Assembly: GCA_002862705.1 (NCBI GenBank)
Contig: PKDU01000071.1
Location: 1-36,945, forward strand
Direction: 5' to 3'
Origin: Flavobacteriaceae bacterium
Lineage (GTDB): Bacteria; Bacteroidota; Bacteroidia; Flavobacteriales; Flavobacteriaceae
DNA: 36,945 bases
Under the pieces are notes generated by a model. That model was not told the origin of the DNA, made no database searches, and worked only from the letters and a program-made list of their open reading frames with translations. This document shows, in pieces, positions 1 through 7,971 of this stretch (positions within the stretch are counted from its first letter, which is position 1; every line of letters begins with the position of its first letter). A program made the translations under genes and the position numbers.

Positions 1-2
1 TT

Positions 3-1571
3 GCAGAAATTGCTTCTTACAATGTGGTGCAAGGTTTTTTAAATATTGAGATATCAACAGCATATTATATGCAGGCATTGAAAGATATTCGTGCCGATGC
101 ACATTTTGGCATAAAAACTGTTGATGCAGCTGCTGATAAAATTCTCGTTGAATATTCCTCACCAAACACCAACAAGCCATTGCACCTGGGTCACATTAGA
201 AATAACTTATTGGGTGCTTCAGTGGCCAACATACTGTCTGCCAACGGCCAAAACGTACACACCACCCAAATCATCAACGACAGAGGCATCCACATCTGTA
301 AGTCCATGGTGGCATGGGAGCAGTTTGGAAATGGGGAAACGCCTGCAACTGCCAAGCTAAAGGGCGACGCATTGGTAGGTAAATACTACGTTCTTTTTGA
401 TCAGCAATACAAAAAGGAAATGGCTGATTTGATAGCTGCTGGAGCCGATGAGGAAACCGCTAAAAATACGGCTCCAATTATGTTGCGGGCAAAAGACATG
501 CTGATTCGTTGGGAGCAAAAAGATGCTTCGGTCTTTGCTTTATGGGAAAAAATGAATGCTTGGGTGTATGAAGGTTTTGACGAAACCTATACGCGTTTGG
601 GTGTTCACTTCGATTCTTATTACTATGAAAGCAACACCTATGTCTTGGGTAAAGAAATTGTTGCTGAAGGACTTGACAAAGGCGTATTTTTCAAAAAAGA
701 TGACGGTTCTGTTTGGGTAGATTTGACTGACGAGGGTCTCGATGAAAAACTGTTGCTTCGTTCTGACGGTACTTCTGTGTACATGACACAAGACCTTGGA
801 ACAGCACGATTGCGCTATACCGATCACCCTGACATGAAGGGTATGGTTTACACGGTCGGAAATGAACAAGATTATCACTTCAAGGTTTTGTTCCTTGTGT
901 TGAAGAAATTGGGCTATACGTGGGCAGATCAGTTGCATCACTTGAGCTATGGTATGGTTGACTTGCCAAGCGGAAAGATGAAGAGTCGTGAGGGAACGGT
1001 AGTAGATGCCGATGCGCTTATGACCCAAATGCAGGATACTGCCAAGCAGATTTCACAAGAGTTGGGTAAGCTAGACGGTATGTCTGAGGCGGAAAAAGAA
1101 TCGCTTTATCACACTATTGGTATGGGTGCCTTAAAGTACTATATCCTAAAAGTTGACCCAAAGAAACGCATCTTATTTGACCCCAAGGCTTCTGTAGATT
1201 TTGCAGGAAATACGGGGCCATTTATACAATATACCCATGCGCGTATTCAATCTATTTTACGCAAATCTTCGGGAAGTGATTTTGATATCGCAGACGTAGC
1301 TTCGCTACACGATAAAGAAAAGTCGGTATTGAAAACCTTACTTCAATTTCCGGCTACTATTGAAGCTTCTGCTAAGCAATACAGCCCAGCTTTGATTGCC
1401 AACTATCTATATGAGTTGGTTAAGCAGTTTAATTCATACTATCAAGAAGTATCCATACTTGTTACGGATAAGACGCAGCAATCTTTCAGGGTGTCTTTGT
1501 GCGGTGCCGTAGCGGACGTTATAGCAAAAGCCCTTGGTCTTTTGGGTATTGATGCTCCAGAAAGAATGTAA
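3..1571 (+). CDS. argS: Arginyl-tRNA synthetase (5' end outside window)
   Basis: Cytoplasmic class I aminoacyl-tRNA synthetase that charges tRNA-Arg. The reading frame is open from base 3, so about 522 residues are visible and roughly 70 N-terminal residues lie upstream; bacterial ArgS is usually 550-600 residues. The class I HIGH-type signature appears as HLGH inside NKPLHLGHIRNN near bases 183-194. A KMSKS-equivalent KMKSREGT is encoded near bases 975-998. The C-terminal anticodon-binding (DALR) region begins around FAGNTGPFIQYTHARI and the protein ends ALGLLGIDAPERM, typical of the family. The stop codon is followed at once by a strong hairpin terminator. Nothing in the visible part looks damaged; the apparent start at base 24 is only an internal GTG. 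Confidence 0.97.
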   Translation, partial: AEIASYNVVQGFLNIEISTAYYMQALKDIRADAHFGIKTVDAAADKILVEYSSPNTNKPLHLGHIRNNLLGASVANILSANGQNVHTTQIINDRGIHICKSMVAWEQFGNGETPATAKLKGDALVGKYYVLFDQQYKKEMADLIAAGADEETAKNTAPIMLRAKDMLIRWEQKDASVFALWEKMNAWVYEGFDETYTRLGVHFDSYYYESNTYVLGKEIVAEGLDKGVFFKKDDGSVWVDLTDEGLDEKLLLRSDGTSVYMTQDLGTARLRYTDHPDMKGMVYTVGNEQDYHFKVLFLVLKKLGYTWADQLHHLSYGMVDLPSGKMKSREGTVVDADALMTQMQDTAKQISQELGKLDGMSEAEKESLYHTIGMGALKYYILKVDPKKRILFDPKASVDFAGNTGPFIQYTHARIQSILRKSSGSDFDIADVASLHDKEKSVLKTLLQFPATIEASAKQYSPALIANYLYELVKQFNSYYQEVSILVTDKTQQSFRVSLCGAVADVIAKALGLLGIDAPERM

Positions 1572-1573
1572 AA

Positions 1574-1601
1574 AAAAAGCCTCGAAAATCGAGGCTTTTT
1601 T
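1574..1601. terminator. Bidirectional Rho-independent terminator between argS and proteorhodopsin
   Basis: A perfect 12-base stem (AAAAAGCCTCGA at 1574-1585 and TCGAGGCTTTTT at 1589-1600) closes a 3-base AAA loop. The A-tract on one side and T-tract on the other give a U-run on both strands. It lies between two convergent genes, so it can end argS from the left and proteorhodopsin from the right. Confidence 0.9.
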
Positions 1602-1621
1602 AAATACTATTTAGGTTTTAT

Positions 1622-2353
1622 TTATTTTTTAGAAGCAACCGCCGCAGCATAAACTACTAAACCAAAACCAATTTTGTTGATAGCATCACCAATGTTATAC
1701 ACAACATCCATGTCTAAATTTATAGCAGAGATGAAAGAATACCATTGACCATCAGCTGTACCTAACATATAACCTAATGGGTAAATTGCCCATCCGATAA
1801 GTACAAAAAGAGTTAATGTTTTGTGTGCTTTTTCAACCGCTCCACCCGCAGATGCAGCAAGCTTAGCTAGCTCACCATACTTGATTAGGTATGCAATGTA
1901 GAAATAAGCTACACCAGAAGCAAGACCCCAAAGTGCAGGCATTGCAGTACCGCCGTCAGCAACTTCACCGAAGTAACCTGTGACAAGCATCACAAGTGAA
2001 GCCCAGATTAACGTCTTAAGGTGTTTGGTTGTTGCACCAGCAGCCTTTAGAATTAAATAGAACTCAACACACATCAATGGAACTGTTAGTATCCAGTCGA
2101 TGTAACGGATTTCTGTAGTAACACCTCCAGAAGTAGCAGCCTCTCTCATGTAGTAGTAGTGTACTGCCGCAATAAAGGTAATTAAACCAGAAACCAGAAT
2201 TGAGGTTCTCCATTTACTATCAAATTGAGGTAGCGATAGGAAGAAAAAAGCTGAAGCAGCTGTCATCGCCATCGTACCTAAAAAGAAAGTAAAGTTAACG
2301 GGATCACTAAGATCCGCATTTCCAATGAATGAAATAAAATTAGTAAGTGTCAT
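1622..2353 (-). CDS. Proteorhodopsin, light-driven proton pump, green-type
   Basis: Seven-helix retinal protein of the inner membrane, 243 residues, the usual proteorhodopsin length. Helix C reads RYIDWILTVPLMCVEFYLIL: D86 is the proton acceptor, T90 follows, and E97 is the proton donor (the DTE pattern of outward H+ pumps, equal to D97/T101/E108 in the classic green protein). M94 occupies the spectral-tuning position (105 in the classic numbering); L or M there is known to go with green absorption and Q with blue. H65 in helix B is the partner of the acceptor, and K227 in helix G is the retinal Schiff-base lysine, with D223 four residues earlier. It is not the NQ sodium-pump type nor the chloride type. 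It is divergent from the retinal-synthesis gene blh across 94 bases and convergent with argS. Confidence 0.98.
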   Translation of the reverse strand: MTLTNFISFIGNADLSDPVNFTFFLGTMAMTAASAFFFLSLPQFDSKWRTSILVSGLITFIAAVHYYYMREAATSGGVTTEIRYIDWILTVPLMCVEFYLILKAAGATTKHLKTLIWASLVMLVTGYFGEVADGGTAMPALWGLASGVAYFYIAYLIKYGELAKLAASAGGAVEKAHKTLTLFVLIGWAIYPLGYMLGTADGQWYSFISAINLDMDVVYNIGDAINKIGFGLVVYAAAVASKK

Positions 2354-2399
2354 AATTTTTTAATTATATTTTGTTGAGCGCAAGGTAAAAAAAATTAAA

Positions 2400-2434
2400 C
2401 AAACTGTATATATTTGGATAAATATTTTATCAAA
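2400..2434 (-). promoter_or_regulatory. Candidate proteorhodopsin promoter
   Basis: On the minus strand TTTG (2434-2431) is followed after 22 bases by TACAGTTTG (2408-2400), which resembles the Bacteroidota -33/-7 pair TTTG...TAnnTTTG but with a 3-base instead of 2-base gap inside the -7 element. It sits 46 bases before the ATG. The match is imperfect, hence modest confidence. Confidence 0.35.
2409..2416 (+). promoter_or_regulatory. Candidate blh -7 element
   Basis: TATATTTG matches the Bacteroidota -7 consensus TAnnTTTG exactly and lies 31 bases before the blh ATG. I see no TTTG or TTG at the expected 17-23 bases upstream, so this is a partial promoter match in an AT-rich spacer. Confidence 0.3.
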
Positions 2435-2435
2435 T
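2412..2435. repeat. Imperfect palindrome in the proteorhodopsin/blh divergent spacer
   Basis: ATTTGGATAA (2412-2421) and TTATCAAAT (2427-2435) form an inverted repeat around ATATT, with one unpaired base. It lies between the blh -7-like element and the proteorhodopsin -33-like TTTG, so a protein bound here could affect both genes. AT-rich sequence makes such repeats fairly easy to find by chance. Confidence 0.3.
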
Positions 2436-2447
2436 TATAGATAATTC

Positions 2448-3335
2448 ATGTTCTCAATTAAGCATTTCAACACTCAGAAAATTCTTATCACACTGATTTG
2501 TACAGTATTAGGAGTTCTGTTGCCCGATAGCTTTTTGACCTTTTTAGCCGCTATTAATGTGTTAACAATTGGCATTATTCATGGTGCAAATGATTTATAT
2601 ATTGTATCAAAAATTAAAATAACGACAACAAAACAACATTTTAGTTACCTATTTATCATTTACGTTTTGTTTGTTTTTGTCATGGTTCTTGCACTCTATC
2701 GCTTTCCGCTTTGGTCTTTATTGTTGTTCGTAATTATCAGTTCATTTCATTTTGGCGAACAGCAATGGTTTCAAAAATCAACCATCATCTCGGCAGGGCT
2801 TTACTTTTTCTATACTGCCTTTGGTATTATGCTTTTTGCATTACTTTTTTTTACTCATAAATCCGAAACAGCGGATATTGTTTTTGAAATAACCCGTATG
2901 CGCATACCAGATTATTTTTTTGAACGCTGTTTACTTTTTTCCTCTACCCTGTTTGTGTTTTTTTTATTTGTTGTTGGTAAAAGACTTAAACCACAGCTAC
3001 TGATGCAGGCCATCTCTTTATTGGTTCTTATACTTCTTTTTTCACGAACCTCATTATTATGGTCTTTTTCAGTTTATTTCGTTTTGTGGCACAGTTTGCC
3101 ATCGCTCAAAGAACAAGCAGTAGTATTGCATCCACATGATTCTAGCCCCACGCTTTCTTATGTTAAATCCGCCCTTCCGTATTGGCTACTGTCCTTAATA
3201 GGGCTTACGGCTGCTGTTTTATTTGTCGATAATGAAACCATCTCAATGACTTCATTGTTCTTTGCTTTTTTAGCTGCCATTACCATTCCACATGTTATTG
3301 TTATATTTTTTATGCATAAGAACGATATTTCTTAA
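2448..3335 (+). CDS. blh: Brp/Blh-family beta-carotene 15,15'-dioxygenase
   Basis: Integral membrane enzyme that cleaves beta-carotene into two retinal molecules, supplying the chromophore for the adjacent proteorhodopsin. The 295-residue protein is almost wholly hydrophobic helices. It has the family's conserved histidines, expected to bind iron: H45 in GIIHGANDL, H101 in SSFHFGEQQW, H215 in LWHSLPSL and H282 in IPHVIVIFF. Transcribed away from proteorhodopsin, a standard pairing in marine flavobacteria. The carotenoid genes crtEBIY are not in the window, so the substrate must be made elsewhere on the chromosome. The coding sequence looks T-rich, which the high Phe/Leu/Ile content may explain; I see no direct sign of transfer. 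ffh starts 21 bases downstream on the same strand. Confidence 0.93.
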   Translation: MFSIKHFNTQKILITLICTVLGVLLPDSFLTFLAAINVLTIGIIHGANDLYIVSKIKITTTKQHFSYLFIIYVLFVFVMVLALYRFPLWSLLLFVIISSFHFGEQQWFQKSTIISAGLYFFYTAFGIMLFALLFFTHKSETADIVFEITRMRIPDYFFERCLLFSSTLFVFFLFVVGKRLKPQLLMQAISLLVLILLFSRTSLLWSFSVYFVLWHSLPSLKEQAVVLHPHDSSPTLSYVKSALPYWLLSLIGLTAAVLFVDNETISMTSLFFAFLAAITIPHVIVIFFMHKNDIS

Positions 3336-3356
3336 TTTAGCCTTTTAGCTCGATCC

Positions 3357-4679
3357 ATGTTTGAACAGTTTAGTAAACGCTTAGATGCCGCCTTGAAAAC
3401 CCTCAAAGGGCATGGGCGCATTACAGAAATTAACGTAGCCGAAACCATGAAAGAAATTCGGCGTGCACTGCTAGATGCCGATGTCAATTTCAAAATCGCC
3501 AAATCTTTCACCCAACGGGTTAAAGAAAAAGCCATTGGCCAGAAGGTGTTGTCAGATTTGCATCCAGGTCAGCTACTTATCAAAATTGTACAAGACGAGT
3601 TGACCGACCTACTTGGCGGGCAACAGCAAGATATCTCCGTTACCGGAAAACCTGCTGTTGTTTTAATGAGTGGTTTGCAAGGCTCTGGTAAAACAACATG
3701 TTCAGCCAAACTCGCCAAACACCTCAAAGAAAAACAATCCAAGCGTGTGCTGTTGGTTGCTTGTGACATATACCGGCCTGCTGCTATTGATCAATTAAAG
3801 ATTTTGGGAGAGCAAATAGAAGTTGCTGTATTTGCAGAGCCCGAAAATAAAAACCCTGTTGAAATTGCTAAAAAAGCGCTGCAACACGCCAAAGCAAATC
3901 AATACAATGTTGTAATTGTCGATACCGCGGGTCGCTTGGCAATTGACGAGGAACTCATGCAGGAGATTGAGAATATCCACAAGGCTGTCAAACCTACCGA
4001 AACCCTGTTTGTCGTAGATGCCATGATGGGGCAAGATGCTGTAAACACCGCCAAAGCATTTAACGACTTACTCCAATTTGATGGGGTAGTGTTAACCAAA
4101 ATGGATGGTGACACACGTGGTGGTGCTGCGCTATCAATTAAATCGGTGGTAGATAAACCCATAAAATTTATTGGTACTGGTGAAAAAGTAGCTGCCCTAG
4201 ATGTATTTCATCCCAACAGGATGGCCGACCGTATCTTGGGCATGGGCGATGTGGTATCCCTAGTGGAACGCGCACAAGAACAAGTCGACGAAGAAGAAGC
4301 CAAGCGCATTGAGAAGAAAATTGCGAAGAACCAATTTGGTTATGACGACTTTTTAAATCAGCTCAAGCAAGTGCAGCGCATGGGTTCCATGAAAGATTTG
4401 GTAGGGATGATTCCAGGGGCTAGTAAGGCATTAAATGGTGCTGAAATTGACGAAGATGCCTTCAAAGGCGTTGAAGCCTTAATACAATCCATGACACCCA
4501 AAGAACGCCAACAGCCCAAGCTGTTGAATTACAGTCGCAAAAAGCGCATTGCCACAGGCGCAGGACTGCATATGGACGATATTAATAAGCTGGTGAAACA
4601 GTTTGAGCAAATGAGTAAGATGATGAAAATGATGCGCGGAGGTAAATCTTCCAAGCTGATGCAAATGTTTGGAAAATGA
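3357..4679 (+). CDS. ffh: Signal recognition particle GTPase (SRP54)
   Basis: GTPase of the signal recognition particle, which with 4.5S RNA delivers nascent membrane and secreted proteins to FtsY and the SecYEG translocon. 440 residues, the normal bacterial size. Order of domains: N-terminal helical bundle (about 1-85), G domain with P-loop GLQGSGKTTC at 106-115, DTAGR at 189-193 and TKMDGDTRGG at 247-256, then a methionine-rich M domain ending MSKMMKMMRGGKSSKLMQMF that binds signal peptides and SRP RNA. Its stop overlaps the folD start by four bases (ATGA at 4676-4679), so the two are probably translationally coupled. No clear promoter is visible in the 21 bases after blh; transcription may come through blh or from inside its 3' end. 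Confidence 0.98.
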   Translation: MFEQFSKRLDAALKTLKGHGRITEINVAETMKEIRRALLDADVNFKIAKSFTQRVKEKAIGQKVLSDLHPGQLLIKIVQDELTDLLGGQQQDISVTGKPAVVLMSGLQGSGKTTCSAKLAKHLKEKQSKRVLLVACDIYRPAAIDQLKILGEQIEVAVFAEPENKNPVEIAKKALQHAKANQYNVVIVDTAGRLAIDEELMQEIENIHKAVKPTETLFVVDAMMGQDAVNTAKAFNDLLQFDGVVLTKMDGDTRGGAALSIKSVVDKPIKFIGTGEKVAALDVFHPNRMADRILGMGDVVSLVERAQEQVDEEEAKRIEKKIAKNQFGYDDFLNQLKQVQRMGSMKDLVGMIPGASKALNGAEIDEDAFKGVEALIQSMTPKERQQPKLLNYSRKKRIATGAGLHMDDINKLVKQFEQMSKMMKMMRGGKSSKLMQMFGK

Positions 4680-5557
4680 GTATAATTTTAGATGGAAAGG
4701 CCACCTCAAATCAAATTAAGGAAGAGCTGACAATACAGGTAAAACAAATTAAAGATGCTGGAAAGCGTCCGCCCCATTTGGCAGCCGTACTTGTAGGTAA
4801 CGATGGCGCAAGCCTTACCTATGTCGGCAGCAAGGTCCGGTCTTGTGAGCGTATAGGCTACGACTCAACCCTCATAAAACTTGATGATGACATTTCCCAA
4901 GAAGCACTCCTCGATACCATTGAAAAACTAAACAACGATCCCTTGCTCGATGGCTTTATTGTGCAATTGCCTTTACCCAAGCACATTGATGAGGAAGTGG
5001 TGCTTCACGCCATCAACCCAAATAAAGATGTAGACGGATTTCACCCAACCAATTTTGGTAAAATGGCATTGGGCATGCAAACCTTTATCCCCGCTACGCC
5101 TTTTGGTATCATGGAACTGCTTAAGCGCTACAAATTAGATATCAGCGGAAAACATGCCGTGGTCATTGGTCGCAGTCATATTGTGGGCAGACCAATGAGT
5201 ATTTTGCTTTCGGAAAAAGGAAATCCTGGAAATGCTACCGTCACACTCACACACAGCAGAACCCAAAACCTGGCTGATATCACCAGGGAAGCAGATATTG
5301 TTGTTTCTGCTTTGGGCGTACCCAATTTTCTAACGGCCGATATGGTTAAGGACGGAGCCATCATCATTGATGTTGGCATCACACGCGTTCCTGATGCCGA
5401 CCACCCCAAAGGATATGTTATTGTTGGTGATGTTCACTTTGATCAAGTCAAGGAAAAAGCCAGCTATATCACACCCGTTCCAGGTGGTGTAGGGCCCATG
5501 ACCATCGCCATGCTGTTGCAAAACACCATGTTGGCCTACCAACGCAATCAAGATTAA
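4676..5557 (+). CDS. folD: Methylenetetrahydrofolate dehydrogenase/methenyltetrahydrofolate cyclohydrolase
   Basis: Bifunctional cytoplasmic enzyme interconverting 5,10-methylene-, 5,10-methenyl- and 10-formyl-tetrahydrofolate, feeding one-carbon units to purine synthesis and initiator Met-tRNA formylation. 293 residues, standard length. The catalytic YVxxK motif is YVGSK (Y49, K53). DGFIVQLPLPKHI and DVDGFHPTNFG are the family's substrate-site signatures. The nucleotide site is VVIGRSHIVGRP (around 161-172), and the C-terminus has TPVPGGVGPMTIAML. The start overlaps the ffh stop (ATGA) and the stop overlaps the queE start (TAATG), placing it inside a coupled run. Confidence 0.98.
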   Translation: MSIILDGKATSNQIKEELTIQVKQIKDAGKRPPHLAAVLVGNDGASLTYVGSKVRSCERIGYDSTLIKLDDDISQEALLDTIEKLNNDPLLDGFIVQLPLPKHIDEEVVLHAINPNKDVDGFHPTNFGKMALGMQTFIPATPFGIMELLKRYKLDISGKHAVVIGRSHIVGRPMSILLSEKGNPGNATVTLTHSRTQNLADITREADIVVSALGVPNFLTADMVKDGAIIIDVGITRVPDADHPKGYVIVGDVHFDQVKEKASYITPVPGGVGPMTIAMLLQNTMLAYQRNQD

Positions 5558-6186
5558 TGCACCCCGAACTTAAAAAAGCTGTTGATACTGGCCTCGCACT
5601 TCCTTTGATGGAAGCATTCTACACCATTCAAGGAGAGGGCTATCACAAAGGCAGCGCTGCTTTTTTTATTCGCATAGGCGGTTGTGATGTGGGTTGTCAC
5701 TGGTGTGATGTTAAGGAAAGTTGGGATGCCAATTTGCACCCTCCTACCTATATTGAAGAAATTGTGGCACAAGCCAAGTCGTATGCCGATACCGTAGTGG
5801 TTACGGGTGGAGAACCCCTCATGTGGGACATGAATCCGCTTACAGAGGCTTTGCAAGCTGCAGGTATGAAAACCCATATCGAAACTTCTGGTGCCTATCC
5901 ATTGTCTGGGAATTGGGATTGGATTTGCCTGTCTCCAAAGAAACGCATGCTGCCAAAACCAGCAATTTATAAGGAAGCTGATGAGTTGAAAGTGATTGTA
6001 TACAATAAAGACGACTTGCAGTTTGCCGAAAAACAAGCGTTAGGCGTTGCCGATTCCTGCAAGTTATACCTACAGCCCGAGTGGAGTAGGAGAGACACGG
6101 CCATTCCGCTAATTGTTACGCATGTACTGGAAAATCCGCAATGGATGGCGTCTTTGCAAACGCATAAATACCTAAAAATCCCGTAG
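5557..6186 (+). CDS. queE: 7-carboxy-7-deazaguanine synthase (radical SAM)
   Basis: Radical SAM enzyme of the queuosine/7-deazaguanine pathway that converts 6-carboxy-tetrahydropterin to 7-carboxy-7-deazaguanine. 209 residues, typical of the short bacterial form. FYTIQGEGYHKG (21-32) is the usual QueE N-terminal signature. The cluster motif is C43-x3-C47-x2-C50 in CDVGCHWCD, binding the [4Fe-4S] centre. TGGEPLMW (83-90) is the SAM-binding GGE motif. The start codon shares a base with the folD stop (TAATG) and its stop shares a base with the following GTG start (TAGTG). queC, queD and queF are not in the window, so pathway completeness cannot be judged here. Confidence 0.95.
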   Translation: MHPELKKAVDTGLALPLMEAFYTIQGEGYHKGSAAFFIRIGGCDVGCHWCDVKESWDANLHPPTYIEEIVAQAKSYADTVVVTGGEPLMWDMNPLTEALQAAGMKTHIETSGAYPLSGNWDWICLSPKKRMLPKPAIYKEADELKVIVYNKDDLQFAEKQALGVADSCKLYLQPEWSRRDTAIPLIVTHVLENPQWMASLQTHKYLKIP

Positions 6187-6677
6187 TGATAGACCCAGAA
6201 AAGCTTCCCGAACATGCGGCAAAGGTTGCTTCGGTAAATGCCAAATATTTTAAAAAGCTAAGGACACGCAAACCCAAACAACTTGACAACGTCATGGGGA
6301 AATTGCACGAAGAAGCTTTTCAAGAAATAGACTGTTTGTCTTGTGCCAACTGCTGCAAAACCACGGGCCCCTTATTTATCCCTTCCGATATCAAGCGTAT
6401 CAGTAAGCGCTTAAAGATGCGTCCAACCGAATTTGAAACCCAATACCTGCGCGTTGACGAAGATGGTGATAAGGTGTTGCAACAACTTCCTTGCCCATTC
6501 TTAGGCGCAGATAATTATTGCGGTATCTACGAACACCGACCCAAAGCCTGTCGTGAGTTCCCCCACACCAACAGGGCAAAATTTCATCAAATAACCCAAA
6601 TAACAGCAAAGAATGTGGCGGTATGTCCAGCGGTCTACATCATGGTAGAACGACTGAAAGTTGCTTTGCCACAATAA
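6186..6677 (+). CDS. YkgJ-family cysteine-cluster protein
   Basis: 163-residue protein with a zinc/iron-chelating cysteine cluster of the YkgJ (CxxCxxCC) family. Visible cysteines are C50, C53, C56 and C57 (CLSCANCC), then C103, C112, C122 and C147 in the order typical of the family (PCPFL, YCGIYE, ACREFPH, VCPAVY). The molecular role is unknown; metal or Fe-S binding is inferred from the ligand pattern. It begins with GTG at 6186, sharing a base with the queE stop (TAGTG), and the N-terminus MIDPEKLPEHAAK agrees with my memory of flavobacterial homologues, so I prefer this start. The next gene begins about 30 bases downstream. Confidence 0.88.
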   Translation: MIDPEKLPEHAAKVASVNAKYFKKLRTRKPKQLDNVMGKLHEEAFQEIDCLSCANCCKTTGPLFIPSDIKRISKRLKMRPTEFETQYLRVDEDGDKVLQQLPCPFLGADNYCGIYEHRPKACREFPHTNRAKFHQITQITAKNVAVCPAVYIMVERLKVALPQ

Positions 6678-6706
6678 GTAGTACATTTAACCCTTATTTA
6701 GAGTTA

Positions 6707-7933
6707 GTGAGTTTTACTTGGTTTATCGCAAAGCGCATCATTGGAAACCGTAAGCACAAACGCAGTGTTTCCGGACCCATAATTTCCATTGGAATCATCG
6801 CCATTGCCTTGGGTGTGATCACCATGCTTATTGCCTTGGGTACGGGTGTTGGGCTTAAAAATAAAATCGGAGATAAAGTAGCCGCCTTTAGCGGTCACGT
6901 CCGTGTAACTGCCCTTGGAAATAGCCAACATCAAGAAACCCCAAAACCACTAGACAATGCAATTCTCTATCAAAACCAACTACAACAATTGCCCAATACG
7001 CTTGCGGTTCAGCCAGTTGCCTATGTGCCAGGTGTTATCTTAAACAATAACGTATTTGATGGCATCGTTTTTAAAGGCATTGATGAAAGTTTTAACTCCG
7101 ATTTCTTTTCCTTTTTTGGAATGTCTGATACCATAGCCGTACCGACCAAAAATGACATTTGGATATCGGGAGAACTGGCAAAAAAACTATCCATAACAGT
7201 AGGAGATAGGGTACCGCTTTACTTTGCCTCCTTGCAGACAACAATGCCCAAGCGCAGGAGTTGTACCATTGTAGGTTTGTTTGAGACAGGTTTTGCTGAC
7301 TACGACGACACCTATGTTTTAGGGCATTTGGATATCGTCCGTTCATTGTATGGCTGGGATGAAAATCAAGTAGGTGCTTTTGAGATTTTCCTCAGCGATG
7401 ACACCAACTTAGACTTGGACACCAACACCATTTACGACAGTATAGATGCCATTGTAGATGTGCAGCACGTCGAAGCACAGTTTCCAGAAATTTTTAATTG
7501 GATTAGATTGTTTGGCACAAACATATCCCTGATAATCATCATCATGATCATCGTAGGTGGAGTTAACATGATTACGGCGCTATTGGTGCTTATTTTGGAG
7601 CAAACGCAACTCATTGGTATAACTCGTGTATTGGGGGCTAAGGTGGGTTCGTTGCAGCAACTCTTCCTTATACAAGGTGCTTATTTGATTGGCGTTGGAC
7701 TTGTTTGGGGCAACTTGATCGGTTTGGGCCTGTTATTCATACAGCATCAGACAGGCTTTGTTTCCCTTGATCCCAATACCTATTACGTAAAAGAAGTGCC
7801 CGTCTATGTGGATGTTACCACTGTGCTATGGCTCAACGGTCTCACACTGGCTGTCTGCATGGTGCTTCTAGTCTTGCCTTCTTTTATTATTTCAAGGATA
7901 CCTCCAACGCAAGTGCTCAAAATCAACCCTTAG
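6707..7933 (+). CDS. LolC/LolE-like ABC transporter permease (FtsX/MacB type)
   Basis: Inner-membrane permease of the lipoprotein-releasing/MacB-FtsX superfamily. It has one N-terminal membrane helix (PIISIGIIAIALGVITMLIA), a large periplasmic domain of about 210 residues, and three C-terminal helices (ISLIIIIMIIVGGVNMITAL; GAYLIGVGLVWGNLIGLGLL; LTLAVCMVLLVLPSFII). Family knowledge suggests lipoprotein extraction toward the outer membrane, but no LolD ATPase is adjacent. I place the start at GTG 6707 (VSFTWFIAKRII, 408 residues), since homologues begin a few residues before the FIAKRL-type motif. The frame stays open to an ATG at 6623 inside the upstream gene, but that extension (GLHHGRTTESC) looks non-conserved. 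Last gene of the ffh run. Confidence 0.85.
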   Translation: MSFTWFIAKRIIGNRKHKRSVSGPIISIGIIAIALGVITMLIALGTGVGLKNKIGDKVAAFSGHVRVTALGNSQHQETPKPLDNAILYQNQLQQLPNTLAVQPVAYVPGVILNNNVFDGIVFKGIDESFNSDFFSFFGMSDTIAVPTKNDIWISGELAKKLSITVGDRVPLYFASLQTTMPKRRSCTIVGLFETGFADYDDTYVLGHLDIVRSLYGWDENQVGAFEIFLSDDTNLDLDTNTIYDSIDAIVDVQHVEAQFPEIFNWIRLFGTNISLIIIIMIIVGGVNMITALLVLILEQTQLIGITRVLGAKVGSLQQLFLIQGAYLIGVGLVWGNLIGLGLLFIQHQTGFVSLDPNTYYVKEVPVYVDVTTVLWLNGLTLAVCMVLLVLPSFIISRIPPTQVLKINP

Positions 7934-7936
7934 GCA

Positions 7937-7967
7937 TTGGTTAGCGCATCTCCATTACGTACCTTTG
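7937..7967 (+). promoter_or_regulatory. Promoter of the PLP-dependent synthase gene
   Basis: TTG (7937-7939), a 20-base spacer and TACCTTTG (7960-7967) match the flavobacterial TTG...TAnnTTTG pattern. The -7 element ends only 4 bases before the ATG at 7972, so the transcript would start at or very near the initiation codon. Confidence 0.55.
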
Positions 7968-7971
7968 CCAG

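Noticed and set aside
540..1028. 162-codon open frame antisense to argS
   Set aside because: Lies wholly opposite a strongly conserved synthetase; the translation shows no domain or family signature.
6623..6706. Upstream extension of the LolC/E-like permease
   Set aside because: Overlaps the YkgJ-like gene and encodes non-conserved residues before the FIAKR-type start region.
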